NCBI RefSeq assembly: GCF_027213645.1
Contig: NZ_JAPWGL010000002.1
Coordinates: 558,001-622,000, forward strand
Direction: 5' to 3'
Length of the DNA: 64,000 bases
Origin: Pedobacter rhodius
GTDB taxonomy: Bacteria > Bacteroidota > Bacteroidia > Sphingobacteriales > Sphingobacteriaceae
Shown: positions 44,698 to 52,685 of the stretch, piece by piece
How the letters are laid out: every line of letters begins with the position of its first letter
Position numbering within the stretch: position 1 is the stretch's first letter
The notes under the pieces: generated by a model
What the model saw: only the letters and a program-made list of their open reading frames with translations
The model's database searches: none
What the model was told of the DNA's origin: nothing
Made by a program: the position numbers and the translations under genes

Positions 44698-45926
44698 TAA
44701 AGTTTACCGTAAGCTGCGTAGGCAACAACAAATGCTAAAACTGCCGCAATTAAACCAAACATAAAAATATTATAAGCCAGCCTGATGAGCTTATATTTGC
44801 GGCCCAAAACAACGCCTCCCGAATAAACATCGGTTATTAAAGTACCATATAAAAAGTCTTTATCATCCATTACTTTAAGCATACCATCGGTATAGGTTGG
44901 TAACGACATTTTATAAAAATTACCAAAAAACAGGAGGTTTACTTTTTTTGTTTCGATGTCTTCAGGTGTAAAAATTCCGGGCGGAATAGACGGCCGGGTT
45001 GATAAAATGGATACGACTACGCAGGTTAAACTTACCGAGAGTAAAATAAATGTCGGGATAATTAAATTACTGTGATCTTCCAGTCTTCTTAAAAGCAAAC
45101 TCACAATCAGCGAAAGCATGATGGAGTTAACGGTTATTAAAATATGTGCCTTATTATCGGCCATATCGCTTAAACGCTGGTTATTTGCCGATGTAATCCT
45201 GAACATGGTTTCAATACCTTTATCAGGTTTTTCGGTTTTATCCTTTTTATTTTTCTTTTTATCATCCTGAGCCACCACAGCAGAACTGGCCATTCCAACC
45301 GGCATTTCATCAAAAACAACCTGGTCTTTCTGATCAGAGAGCTTATTTTTTATTTTTTCGATATTTTTCTGCTTTTGATCATCGAGTAATAACTTTGCAT
45401 AATCCGTATGGTAATGCTGCATTTCAAGAAACTGAATATCTTTTACACGCCACGCCTTCTTACTCACATCTTTACCAGACAGCAATTCAAATTCTTTATG
45501 CATTAATTTGCCCTTCTGTCTGAAATCTTCCGAACCCAGGTGAAAGAGGTCTGCATCACACAATATATTTTCCAGTTGATTGTTGGGTTGTTGCGGGATT
45601 TTAGTGCTTAAAATGGCCGCTGAAACCTTCGCTCTTACATTTTTATTTACGCCCAGCGATTCTAAATATGTATCGGCCAATTCTGCCCCTTTAACTTCAT
45701 GATGCTGCAGATCTTCAAAATAGCCGGTGTCGTGGAACCATGCTGCAGCGGTAACGATAAAAAAATCTTCATCACTTAACTGGTAGTGGTTGCCGATTTG
45801 CTGTGCTGCTTTTACCACATCCTGTGTATGCTGAAGGTTGTGGTAAACCAACCTGGAATCATGATGGGTGTTAAAATAATCGTTTACATGTTTCTCTACA
45901 TCTATTTGTAGCTGATTATAATCCAT
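44697..45926 (-). CDS. HD phosphohydrolase-PycTM fusion protein
   Basis: A 409-residue protein in two parts. Residues 1-190 are an HD domain with the metal set H33, H65-D66 and D124 (VYHNLQHTQDVV, AAWFHDTGY, ILCDADLF). Residues 220-237 are a Lys-rich linker. Residues about 238-409 are a membrane part with segments at about 261-281, 287-309 and 385-405. Its preceding motif ITSANNQRLSDMADNKAHIL matches the PycTM domain (DUF5706), the effector of the Pycsar cyclic-nucleotide defence system. Here there is no cyclase neighbour. Instead ppk1 follows, sharing TAATG. The HD could hydrolyse a nucleotide signal sensed by the membrane part. Confidence 0.85.
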   Translation of the reverse strand: MDYNQLQIDVEKHVNDYFNTHHDSRLVYHNLQHTQDVVKAAQQIGNHYQLSDEDFFIVTAAAWFHDTGYFEDLQHHEVKGAELADTYLESLGVNKNVRAKVSAAILSTKIPQQPNNQLENILCDADLFHLGSEDFRQKGKLMHKEFELLSGKDVSKKAWRVKDIQFLEMQHYHTDYAKLLLDDQKQKNIEKIKNKLSDQKDQVVFDEMPVGMASSAVVAQDDKKKNKKDKTEKPDKGIETMFRITSANNQRLSDMADNKAHILITVNSIMLSLIVSLLLRRLEDHSNLIIPTFILLSVSLTCVVVSILSTRPSIPPGIFTPEDIETKKVNLLFFGNFYKMSLPTYTDGMLKVMDDKDFLYGTLITDVYSGGVVLGRKYKLIRLAYNIFMFGLIAAVLAFVVAYAAYGKL

Positions 45927-46226
45927 GTGGGTATTTGCTAAATTAATGATTAACGGAAAAAGTTTCCTGATGAGCGTGTATACAATATTTTAATAAAATT
46001 ACGCTAATTTCATTAAAACTATCGTAATGTTTTAACAACATACAAAAACGTTCATTTATTTTACAATAACGTTATCTATAATCGATTATTAATCTTTTTG
46101 TTTTAAAAAAAAGCAATTCCCTGAGAATGAAGCTGAAAAAGTAAATTTTAAAATTTAATAAAAAACTTTTTCCAAAATCGAAAGCAAATTTGTAACATTG
46201 CATCGCAAAAAACGACAGTTTTTTCG
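45927..46226. other. 300-base gap upstream of the tRNA
   Basis: AT-rich, with no reading frame of note. It should hold the promoters for the HD-PycTM operon and the tRNA. No box could be assigned with confidence. Confidence 0.4.
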
Positions 46227-46300
46227 GGGCCTATAGCTCAGTTGGTTAGAGTAGAAGACTCATAATCTTTTGGTCGCTGGTTCGAGCCCAGCTGGGCCCA
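46227..46300 (+). tRNA. tRNA with CAU anticodon, probably tRNA-Ile2
   Basis: A 74-base cloverleaf: acceptor GGGCCTA / TGGGCCC, D arm GCTC / GAGT, anticodon arm GAAGA / TCTTT with loop CTCATAA (anticodon at 46261-46263), T arm GCTGG / CCAGC with TTCGAGC, discriminator A; CCA is not encoded. The C4-G69 and C5-G68 pairs and the variable-loop/T-stem sequence TTGGTCGCTGG are those of E. coli tRNA-Ile2, whose C34 is turned into lysidine by TilS. Elongator tRNA-Met cannot be excluded. Confidence 0.9.
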
Positions 46301-46301
46301 C

Positions 46302-46332
46302 AACCCTTCAGTGAAAACTGGAGGGTTTTTTT
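46302..46332 (+). terminator. Intrinsic terminator of the tRNA gene
   Basis: AACCCTTCAGT pairs with ACTGGAGGGTT (one G-U pair), loop GAAA, followed by seven T's, starting one base after the tRNA. Confidence 0.9.
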
Positions 46333-46481
46333 ATGGCCGAAAATGCTTTGTTGGCTATGTTAATTAATACGATGCTTGTTGCTAAGCCTGGAGAGTCTGA
46401 TGTGTTTAGCCAAAACGTAAAACAAAAAAAATGGGTGTCTCAACGACGCCCAGTAAATAACATGATTGGAAGTGGATAGTA

Positions 46482-46895
46482 CTATTTGGTCATTCCCATT
46501 TGATCGACTTGTTGTGACTCCCCTTTCGCAAGTGAAAAAGTAAGTTCTTTCCAAGCTGTTCCTTTTACTCCTTTTAAAATTACACTATCTTTTGTTTTAG
46601 CAATTGTAAACAGAAAGTCTGCTAATTTTGGATCGTTGCCTGTAGACTTATCAATCTCGGTCATGCCATACTCATCCACAGCTTGGGGATGATGATTGTT
46701 TATTGTAAAACTTAAGTTGGTCCAAGCACTTCCTTTTAAGCTTTGAAGTTCCAAGCCTTTGTCGGTGTTCCTGATAGTCATTTTAAATTCCTGTAATTCG
46801 GATGGAGTTTGCGTGAACGATGAAGTTACCAATAAAAGCATTACCGCTAGTGACGATTGCACAAGCACATTGATTGATTTAAATTTGATTTTCAT
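46482..46895 (-). CDS. Secreted protein with an internal duplication
   Basis: Not recognised. A 137-residue exported protein (signal with LVQSSLAVMLLLVTSSFTQ). The mature part has two tandem copies of one unit: LQSLKGSAWTNLSFTINN...AVDEYGMTE and LKGVKGTAWKELTFSLAK...QVDQMGMTK, with Lys-Gly-(S/T)-Ala-Trp shared. This suggests a small two-domain fold. It is the first gene after the tRNA and lies on the opposite strand. Confidence 0.65.
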   Translation of the reverse strand: MKIKFKSINVLVQSSLAVMLLLVTSSFTQTPSELQEFKMTIRNTDKGLELQSLKGSAWTNLSFTINNHHPQAVDEYGMTEIDKSTGNDPKLADFLFTIAKTKDSVILKGVKGTAWKELTFSLAKGESQQVDQMGMTK

Positions 46896-46965
46896 TTGAA
46901 CTATAATTTAGATAGGTGAATATACAGAAAGTCAATTAAACAATCAACTTAAGATTTAAAATGCT

Positions 46966-47129
46966 CACTCTGGCGCAAGCGTCTCGCTTGTGACGAATCA
47001 TATATTCGAAAAACTAATTATCAATCGAATGTCAATAGCCGTTAAAGACTAAAATCTATTACGGTTTAAAGCACAAGCGGGTCGCTTGTGCTAGCGTTGG
47101 TGAATAGAAAAGCTTGCGCCAGATTGGGG
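46966..47129. repeat. REPIN-like element A
   Basis: Two inverted hairpin units. The left has CTCTGGCGCAAGCG tct CGCTTGTG, the right CACAAGCG ggt CGCTTGTGC, followed by AAAAGCTTGCGCCAGATTGG. Outer ends CTGGCGCAAGC / GCTTGCGCCAG are inverted. The middle is AATTATCAATCGAATGTC and TAAAATCTATTACGG. Closely repeated at 48018 and 49947. Confidence 0.85.
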
Positions 47130-47249
47130 TTTCGGTTGTTTAATAATTTTAACAACCAAACTTGAACCACCAGTACCATATCCAACCTTGACACTTAATT
47201 TTATATCATCTAGTCCTTCTTGACAAGAATCATAATGTAGAGTAAACAT
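47091..47249 (-). CDS. Possible small protein running into a REPIN-like element
   Basis: A 52-codon minus-strand frame, MFTLHYDSCQEGLDD..., whose last 12 or so codons (SGASFSIHQR) are read from the REPIN-like element, where the stop also lies. Either a real gene whose 3' end was replaced by the element or a chance frame. Confidence 0.35.
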   Translation of the reverse strand: MFTLHYDSCQEGLDDIKLSVKVGYGTGGSSLVVKIIKQPKPQSGASFSIHQR

Positions 47250-47270
47250 GAGCGATAGATTTTTTTATAA

Positions 47271-47948
47271 TTAAAGCTTTTCTGCTTTATGAGGGTATTT
47301 CTTTTCTATTCTTAAAATTAACTGCTTTGGGTATTCCAAAGTGTGATGTTGTTCATTGCAAATTCCACATTTATAATAAACTCCAAAACCACCTATAACT
47401 TTCAGAGAGTTCATTCTAAAATAATTGCATCTTGTATTTGAACAAACTGGTGAAAAGTATTTAACCTCATATTGCTTAACTAGGTCATTGTAAACCCAAT
47501 CCCATTTATAATTAATTCCATCCCATTTGTCAGCAGTATAATTTAACATCTTTCTGATATCTGTCTCGCTTTCCATGGTACCTGCCATTATCTTCTTTCT
47601 AGTTGAAAATCCATCTACTGGCGGTTCTTGTTTTACCGGTTCAAACTCTATATCTGCAATCTCTTCAAATTCAATTTCCTTTGGTTTAAAATATCTTGCT
47701 CTAATTTTTTCATTCATTTTCCATGCAACAGCCATACAGAAGTAGGTACATATGCTGGCTATCCATTCCCATAAAGCTAATTTATAATTCAGAAAAGACA
47801 GGGTGTTATTATATATAGCCTTGAAACTAGTTCGTACTGATTCAGGTGGGATAACAAGTAGTATTAATCCTACAATCAAGGCAATAACACCAGTGACAAT
47901 CTGTTTAGACCATTCTTTGTCAATCCATTTCTTGTTAGTTTCTATCAT
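47271..47948 (-). CDS. Membrane protein with a Cys-rich C-terminal zinc-ribbon-like region
   Basis: Not recognised. A 225-residue protein with two membrane segments near the start (IVTGVIALIVGLILLVIPP, about 18-36, and WIASICTYFCMAVAWKM, about 62-79). The C-terminal soluble part has cysteines spaced like a zinc ribbon: FSPVCSNTRCNYF and YYKCGICNEQHH. It is flanked on both sides by REPIN-like elements. Possibly an accessory gene of unknown role. Confidence 0.65.
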   Translation of the reverse strand: MIETNKKWIDKEWSKQIVTGVIALIVGLILLVIPPESVRTSFKAIYNNTLSFLNYKLALWEWIASICTYFCMAVAWKMNEKIRARYFKPKEIEFEEIADIEFEPVKQEPPVDGFSTRKKIMAGTMESETDIRKMLNYTADKWDGINYKWDWVYNDLVKQYEVKYFSPVCSNTRCNYFRMNSLKVIGGFGVYYKCGICNEQHHTLEYPKQLILRIEKKYPHKAEKL

Positions 47949-48017
47949 TGAGAGTATTTAACAGATGTAAATATAATATTTATGTTAAACCTTTTAGATG
48001 ATTTCAATTGTCAATTT

Positions 48018-48390
48018 CCCCAATCTGGCGCAAGCGTCTCGCTTGTGATTAATAATATTCGAAAAACTAATTATCAATCGAATGTTAATAGCCGTTAAAG
48101 ACTAAAATCTATTACGGTTTAAAGCCCACTCTGGCGCAAGCGTCCCGCTTGTGACCATTAATATATTCGAAAAACTAACTAATCAATTGAATATCAATTA
48201 AGCCTTTAAAACCTGAATAATCTCCCAACTCTGGCTCAAGCGTCTCGCTTGTGACAAATCATATATTCGAAAAACTAATTATCAATCGAATGTCAATAGC
48301 CATTAAATACTAAAATTCATTACGGTTTAAAGTACAAGCGGGACGCTTGCGCTAGCGTTAGTGAATAGAAAAGCTTGGGCCAGATTGGGG
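48018..48390. repeat. REPIN-like array B (three left units, one right unit)
   Basis: Left units with (C)TGGCGCAAGCGTCTCGCTTG occur at about 48022, 48130 and 48232 (the last reads CTGGCTCAAGC). Only the third is followed by the right unit (ACAAGCGGGACGCTTGCGCT, then CTTGGGCCAGATTGGGG, mutated). It appears as a nest of partial copies. Confidence 0.85.
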
Positions 48391-48421
48391 TTACTGCTGG
48401 GAATGCACAATATTGAGTTAA

Positions 48422-49732
48422 TTATTGCCTGACAGGAAGCGCTCTGGTCATTTGCTTATTAAAGATAACGGCGTCAAATATTTGCGGCCATCTTCTCTCT
48501 AATGGATAATAACCATAAGGCCTCATACTTCTTGGTTCATTTAACCACTTTCCTTTCTTCGTTTTAGACAATGATTTTAAATCAAGAAAAGCATTTTTAA
48601 ATCCTGCCTGTTCGAATAAGGTTTCAAATGAATTAGTAGAGGGTTTATCTATTTTTGATGCTGTTGGATTATTATACCATGCAACTTCCCCCTCATATGC
48701 AGTAAAACAGATTGAGTAATATTTGTCAGCTAGTTTATCTTTTAAGAAATCTCCCATGAACGGAGCTGTTACGTCTTTTTGTTTTCCATTTTCTTCGATA
48801 TAAGTCTTACCTATATGTATACTTGCTGCCCAAACAATTATTTTGTCCGTTGGGTATTGACTTTTAGCAATCCAAATAAGATTCTCGGCCATTAGCGAAT
48901 CTCTTATGCTTTTAGATAATGTATTAGGACTATCTAATCCTTTCTCTTCAAGAATTGCAGGCAGGTATGCGCTCGTTGATATCCAAAACTGTTTCCAAAA
49001 GTTGGAAACGCTGTCTTGTTTTAAATTGGATATATCAGCGATTTTCCTATCCAGAATACGTTTAAAAGAAGGTAAACGCTGTATTATTTGTGATTTTACC
49101 TCTTGATCAATAGTATTATTCTTTTTTAATTCAAAGCTCAAAGCGTTGTATACCCTGTAAAATGTATCCTGTTCAGCCATATCTTTAAAAGCAATGTTTC
49201 GGGCTTTTAGAAACATCAAAAAGTCAACAGGCAGGTCACGTCTTAAATATGTGCCATGAAGTTGTGGATCAAATCCTGTTACCCGAAGTGGATTTGGTGT
49301 CTTGATAGAATTGGCAATATAATTAGCAAGAGGCAAGAATTGCTGAGTCTGTCCCCAAAGTTCAAATGTAGAATTTTGAATAGCTTTTACCGGATCTTTA
49401 TCCCAATGAGCGACTTTCCACGCTCGTTCAGCGTTATATAAGCTGCTTTCAAAAGCAAGAACCTTAAAACCCAGCTTTTCATGAAGGAATTTTATCAAAC
49501 GTGCTTTGGTTTCAAACGTTGTTCCATCTCCATGTGATTCTTCGCCCAGCAAGACTATTCTTGCGTCCTTTATACGCTCAATTAACTTTTTAAAATCGTT
49601 GTATTCTTCACTATTTATGTCAATAGCTATCTCTGTCGCATTCTTTTTAATAAAATCAATGTTGCTTTGCGCAAAAGCTGATAAAAAGGTAATTGATAAA
49701 ATAGCTGTTAAGAGTTGTGTTAATTTATTCAT
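48422..49732 (-). CDS. Exported erythromycin-esterase-family protein
   Basis: A 436-residue protein with a signal peptide (LTAILSITFLSAFAQS). The mature part has the Ere/EreB family motifs: LLGEESHGDGTTFETKARLI (catalytic His region), GFKVLAFESSLYNAERAW and the segment IVWAASIHIGKTYIEENG. Ere-type enzymes open macrolide lactone rings, but most members of this family in environmental bacteria have other, unknown substrates, and exported ones are common. It is framed by REPIN-like arrays. I would not call resistance from sequence alone. Confidence 0.82.
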   Translation of the reverse strand: MNKLTQLLTAILSITFLSAFAQSNIDFIKKNATEIAIDINSEEYNDFKKLIERIKDARIVLLGEESHGDGTTFETKARLIKFLHEKLGFKVLAFESSLYNAERAWKVAHWDKDPVKAIQNSTFELWGQTQQFLPLANYIANSIKTPNPLRVTGFDPQLHGTYLRRDLPVDFLMFLKARNIAFKDMAEQDTFYRVYNALSFELKKNNTIDQEVKSQIIQRLPSFKRILDRKIADISNLKQDSVSNFWKQFWISTSAYLPAILEEKGLDSPNTLSKSIRDSLMAENLIWIAKSQYPTDKIIVWAASIHIGKTYIEENGKQKDVTAPFMGDFLKDKLADKYYSICFTAYEGEVAWYNNPTASKIDKPSTNSFETLFEQAGFKNAFLDLKSLSKTKKGKWLNEPRSMRPYGYYPLERRWPQIFDAVIFNKQMTRALPVRQ

Positions 49733-49946
49733 ATTTGTTTGTTAACGTTACTAATATATAAAGATTTAGGAAGAGCCGAATCAACCTTTTAATGTTTCGT
49801 TATTTGTATGATTGGTTAAGTTATATCACGTAGATGAATAATCAGACTGAGCCTTTCCGCTGTAAAAACAGCAAATTTAAGTATCGATAACTATAACTTT
49901 GCGACAGATTGAGGGATGCTAAGATTAGATGGAGCAATAATCTATT

Positions 49947-50119
49947 TCTGGCGCAAGCGTCTCCCCACTCTGGCGCAAGCGTCTCGCTTGTGACAAATCA
50001 TATATTCGAAAAACTAATTATCAATCGAATGTCAATAGCCGTTAAAGACTAAAATCTATTACAATTTAAGCACAAGCGGGACGCTTGCGCTAGCGTTAGT
50101 GAATAGAAAAGCTTGCGCC
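49947..50119. repeat. REPIN-like element C with extra partial copy
   Basis: A truncated left end (CTGGCGCAAGCGTCTC at about 49948) is followed directly by a complete copy from 49963, with inner sequence as in element A. The right hairpin CAAGCGGGACGCTTG is at about 50071, then AAAAGCTTGCGCCTG, where the terminal repeat is broken. Confidence 0.85.
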
Positions 50120-50148
50120 TGTTATTCTCCTGGCTCAATAGATACGAC

Positions 50149-50571
50149 TTAAAAAAAGATATCTATATAGTCCGTCGTTTGGCCGTCGCAATTAAGCAAC
50201 TGTTGCAGCCTCCAGTATTTTCGCTTTCCACTGGCCTTAAATATATAAAGCCCGTTGCGCTCACAAGGCTGTCCGCCATTGATGAAACTGATTTTCGAAA
50301 CTATTTTCCCGTTAAATTTTAATGTATTTCCCCGGTTCAGAAATGTTCCTTTAATGGATACATAATCATGAGATTTTGGATCCTTCTGTTCACCTTCAAT
50401 GCTGTATTCGTCCTGTCCGATTACTTTTATATAGACGCTTCCGGGATTGTTTTTGTTAAAAGTTATCCACTGGATAGTGAATGAATGCAAACCTGTTCGC
50501 ACCGGCCTGGTTTGTGAATGGCCTGGTATGGCAAGAAAATAAAAAAAAGTAATGATTAATATGTGTTTCAT
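50149..50571 (-). CDS. Small secreted protein of unknown function (140 aa)
   Basis: Not recognised. It has a signal peptide (ILIITFFYFLAIPGHSQ, cleavage after GHS). The mature part is beta-rich: FTIQWITFNKNNPGSVYIKV, SIEGEQKDPKSHDYVSIKGT, and two cysteines in NGGQPCERNG and LLNCDGQT that could pair in the periplasm. It is followed 59 bases upstream by another exported gene on the same strand, so both may be co-transcribed from further upstream (51216-52214). Confidence 0.65.
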   Translation of the reverse strand: MKHILIITFFYFLAIPGHSQTRPVRTGLHSFTIQWITFNKNNPGSVYIKVIGQDEYSIEGEQKDPKSHDYVSIKGTFLNRGNTLKFNGKIVSKISFINGGQPCERNGLYIFKASGKRKYWRLQQLLNCDGQTTDYIDIFF

Positions 50572-50630
50572 CGCGATAAAATAATGTTTAAATCCGGTTT
50601 AATAGAATCAGGCGTCCGTTAACTAAAAAT

Positions 50631-51153
50631 TTATGATTCTATTGAAATGCCATTGATTGACATGGCGTTGCAGTTTAGCAATAGAATGATATTGCCGGTT
50701 GAATCTCCGTAATACGTTGCTGAATAATGGTCCGAAAAGCTATATAAAGATGCTTTGAAAAACTTGATGGTTTTCGAAGACAGTTTCCGATAGGTGTCGG
50801 TGATGGTAATGGTTCCGTTAAAACTACTCTTTTTCCGGGCCATCAGCTTAAGTATTTCATCCGGCAGGTTTTTGGCATTCAGGTTCAGGTGGAATATACC
50901 GGACTTATTTCCTGCAAGAGACAACCCGCTTTTGGTTGAAGTGGAATCCTTACTTTTTCCAGCGGGTGCTGTTTCATCGTCATCATAATACCTTGAAAAT
51001 GATGTCGAAACGCTATTCAACGGCGCATTGATTGTTTTCCCGTTTACACTTATATTCAACATGATTTTAATGCGTGAATCCGCCTGCGCCCGACTTTTAT
51101 AGGATAACGCCATAACAAAATAAAATGAGCACAGTCGTAACCAGATTTTTCAT
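50631..51153 (-). pseudogene. Secreted protein, likely frameshifted in its signal peptide
   Basis: The open frame (50631-51113) starts at MALSYKSRAQADSRIK, too short to be a signal peptide by itself. Forty bases upstream an ATG (51153) lies in another frame. Removing one A from the A5 run at 51146-51150 (minus strand) joins the two into MKIWLRLCSFYFVMALSYK... ending SRAQA, a convincing signal peptide. So the gene has either a real one-base disruption or a sequencing error. The mature part is beta-rich, LNISVNGKTINAPLNSVS, with a pattern loosely like Hcp/TssD tube proteins (for example KSSFNGTITITDT), but a signal peptide would be unusual there. Confidence 0.6.
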
Positions 51154-51215
51154 AAGGCCGTAGTTGTTATTTAAATAATTAGTTATAAACCCAGGCGTAT
51201 TTCAATGGTATTGAA

Positions 51216-52214
51216 TTAAACGATGATGCTGTTCACCTCCGCAACGAACCGTTCGACCTTTCGGGTACTAAAAAAGCTTTGCAGCACGATTACAACCTCC
51301 TTTTGCGATCCGGGCTTCAGGAAATAAGCCCGTACATCGGTTCCTGAGTAAATGAAGTTTGTCGATTTTCTTACCGTTTGCAGCCCCTTAAAGTCATCAA
51401 AAGAATAACTGCAATTGCCGAGGCCGGTAGGATTTGTTCTGGTGAGCAAACGGGAATTTTTATCGAGTCGCACATCTGTAAAACCGGCGAGCATAATGGC
51501 AGGACCGCCTATCAGGGTTAAGAGCATAAAGCAAATCCGGCCAATCGTCCATCCATCGCCTAACCATGCACCCGGCGTAAGTTCATGAATACCAATAACC
51601 AACAATAACAGTCCCAATAGAAGGCTTCCAAACTTATTTTTTTTGATGATATAAGCGCTGCCTTCCACATTAAAAAACGTATAGCGCTCTATATTGAGGG
51701 GCTTAAAATCTTCAGGACCATCGTGGGCTTCCAGATAATGATGAATGGGTGTTATCACTTCATCCACAAATGTGAGGGCATTCGGATCATTGTTTTTTAC
51801 GTAAGCACAAGATACCAGCAGGCCTTTCCCATAACGATTATCCTTTTTAAATACCCGGTAAGTATAAGAACCCGCGAGATTGGAAACGGGACTTATCCCA
51901 TAAATTTGAGAAAATGGTATAGCGCGTATCGGGAGAAAACCCATCAGTTTTTTACGCATTATACCTTCACTAATATCAAACTCGACAGACGTACCTGCCC
52001 AACCCACGAAAAGTGCAATTATAATAAGTAAGACCAGGAGTAATGGTACTGATGAACCCGCATCATTTTGAAGATAATAAATATAGACAAAATAGCCTGC
52101 AGCAAAGATGATCGCCAATATAGCGGCTAAAATGTACGAAAGACCATAGGGATAAACAGTTACACGGCTTGGCTCAATACGCCAGCGGGTTTTGGATAAT
52201 GATTTAAGAGACAT
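51216..52214 (-). CDS. Inner-membrane protein with PH-like regions
   Basis: Not recognised. A 332-residue protein: two membrane segments near residues 27-75, a soluble beta region (VEFDISEGIMRKKLMGFLPI) that resembles a bacterial PH domain, two more segments around 195-250, and a second soluble region (TDVRLDKNSRLLTRTNPTGL). No enzyme motif. It precedes the two secreted proteins on the same strand, 62-103 bases upstream of the next gene, and may be in one transcription unit with them. Confidence 0.7.
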   Translation of the reverse strand: MSLKSLSKTRWRIEPSRVTVYPYGLSYILAAILAIIFAAGYFVYIYYLQNDAGSSVPLLLVLLIIIALFVGWAGTSVEFDISEGIMRKKLMGFLPIRAIPFSQIYGISPVSNLAGSYTYRVFKKDNRYGKGLLVSCAYVKNNDPNALTFVDEVITPIHHYLEAHDGPEDFKPLNIERYTFFNVEGSAYIIKKNKFGSLLLGLLLLVIGIHELTPGAWLGDGWTIGRICFMLLTLIGGPAIMLAGFTDVRLDKNSRLLTRTNPTGLGNCSYSFDDFKGLQTVRKSTNFIYSGTDVRAYFLKPGSQKEVVIVLQSFFSTRKVERFVAEVNSIIV

Positions 52215-52343
52215 AGGCGTTACATTTTATATGATGAACACTTTAAGTTTGTTTTGGTTTGAGCCGCCATATAATTTTGAAAACCGCTCCGAAAATGAAA
52301 GCCATCGAACGATTTCCGGAAATCATTAAATCGATAACCAGGT

Positions 52344-52610
52344 TCAGCTGATTTTAATGCGAACGGGTCCTTTAATATGATTTACATCAACAGGCACCCC
52401 CTTTTGGGTGATGACCACTTTACCCTGATTATGCAAATGAACAGCAACATCAAGAACATTTTTCATATGCCTGCGCCAATCATCAGGAAATAACATACGG
52501 GCAATTTCGGATGGACAAGTACTTTTCTCCGGACCACGTTGGATAGCGGTAGACAAAATTTTTTCTGATATTTCTGAATGCACTTGCATATCCTGATAAC
52601 AAGCAAACAT
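52344..52610 (-). CDS. DUF3253 protein
   Basis: An 88-residue protein with the DUF3253 pattern: ISEKILSTAIQRGPEKSTCP, SEIARMLFPDDWRRHMKNVLD and VVITQKGVPVDVNHIKGPVRI. The fold is winged-helix-like, but the function is unknown. Another possible start is the ATG of MQVHSEIS (52589). It lies 75 bases downstream of the cryptochrome gene on the same strand; DUF3253 genes are often found near photolyase/cryptochrome genes in other phyla, hinting at a link to light or DNA repair. Confidence 0.82.
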   Translation of the reverse strand: MFACYQDMQVHSEISEKILSTAIQRGPEKSTCPSEIARMLFPDDWRRHMKNVLDVAVHLHNQGKVVITQKGVPVDVNHIKGPVRIKIS

Positions 52611-52685
52611 AACGATTGCTTTACCAATGTATTAACAATTTGTATATCCAACTCAATTTGTTGAAAAATGTAGAACGTAATAAAC

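Noticed and set aside
46360..46554. Minus-strand frame between tRNA and the duplicated secreted protein
   Set aside because: Overlaps the real gene's end in another frame and has no family.
48422..49732. Macrolide resistance gene
   Set aside because: The family match is good, but exported members often have other substrates, so a resistance claim is not supported by sequence alone.
50631..51113. Type VI secretion tube protein (TssD/Hcp)
   Set aside because: The beta pattern is suggestive, but a restored signal peptide and the lack of other T6SS genes make this weak.
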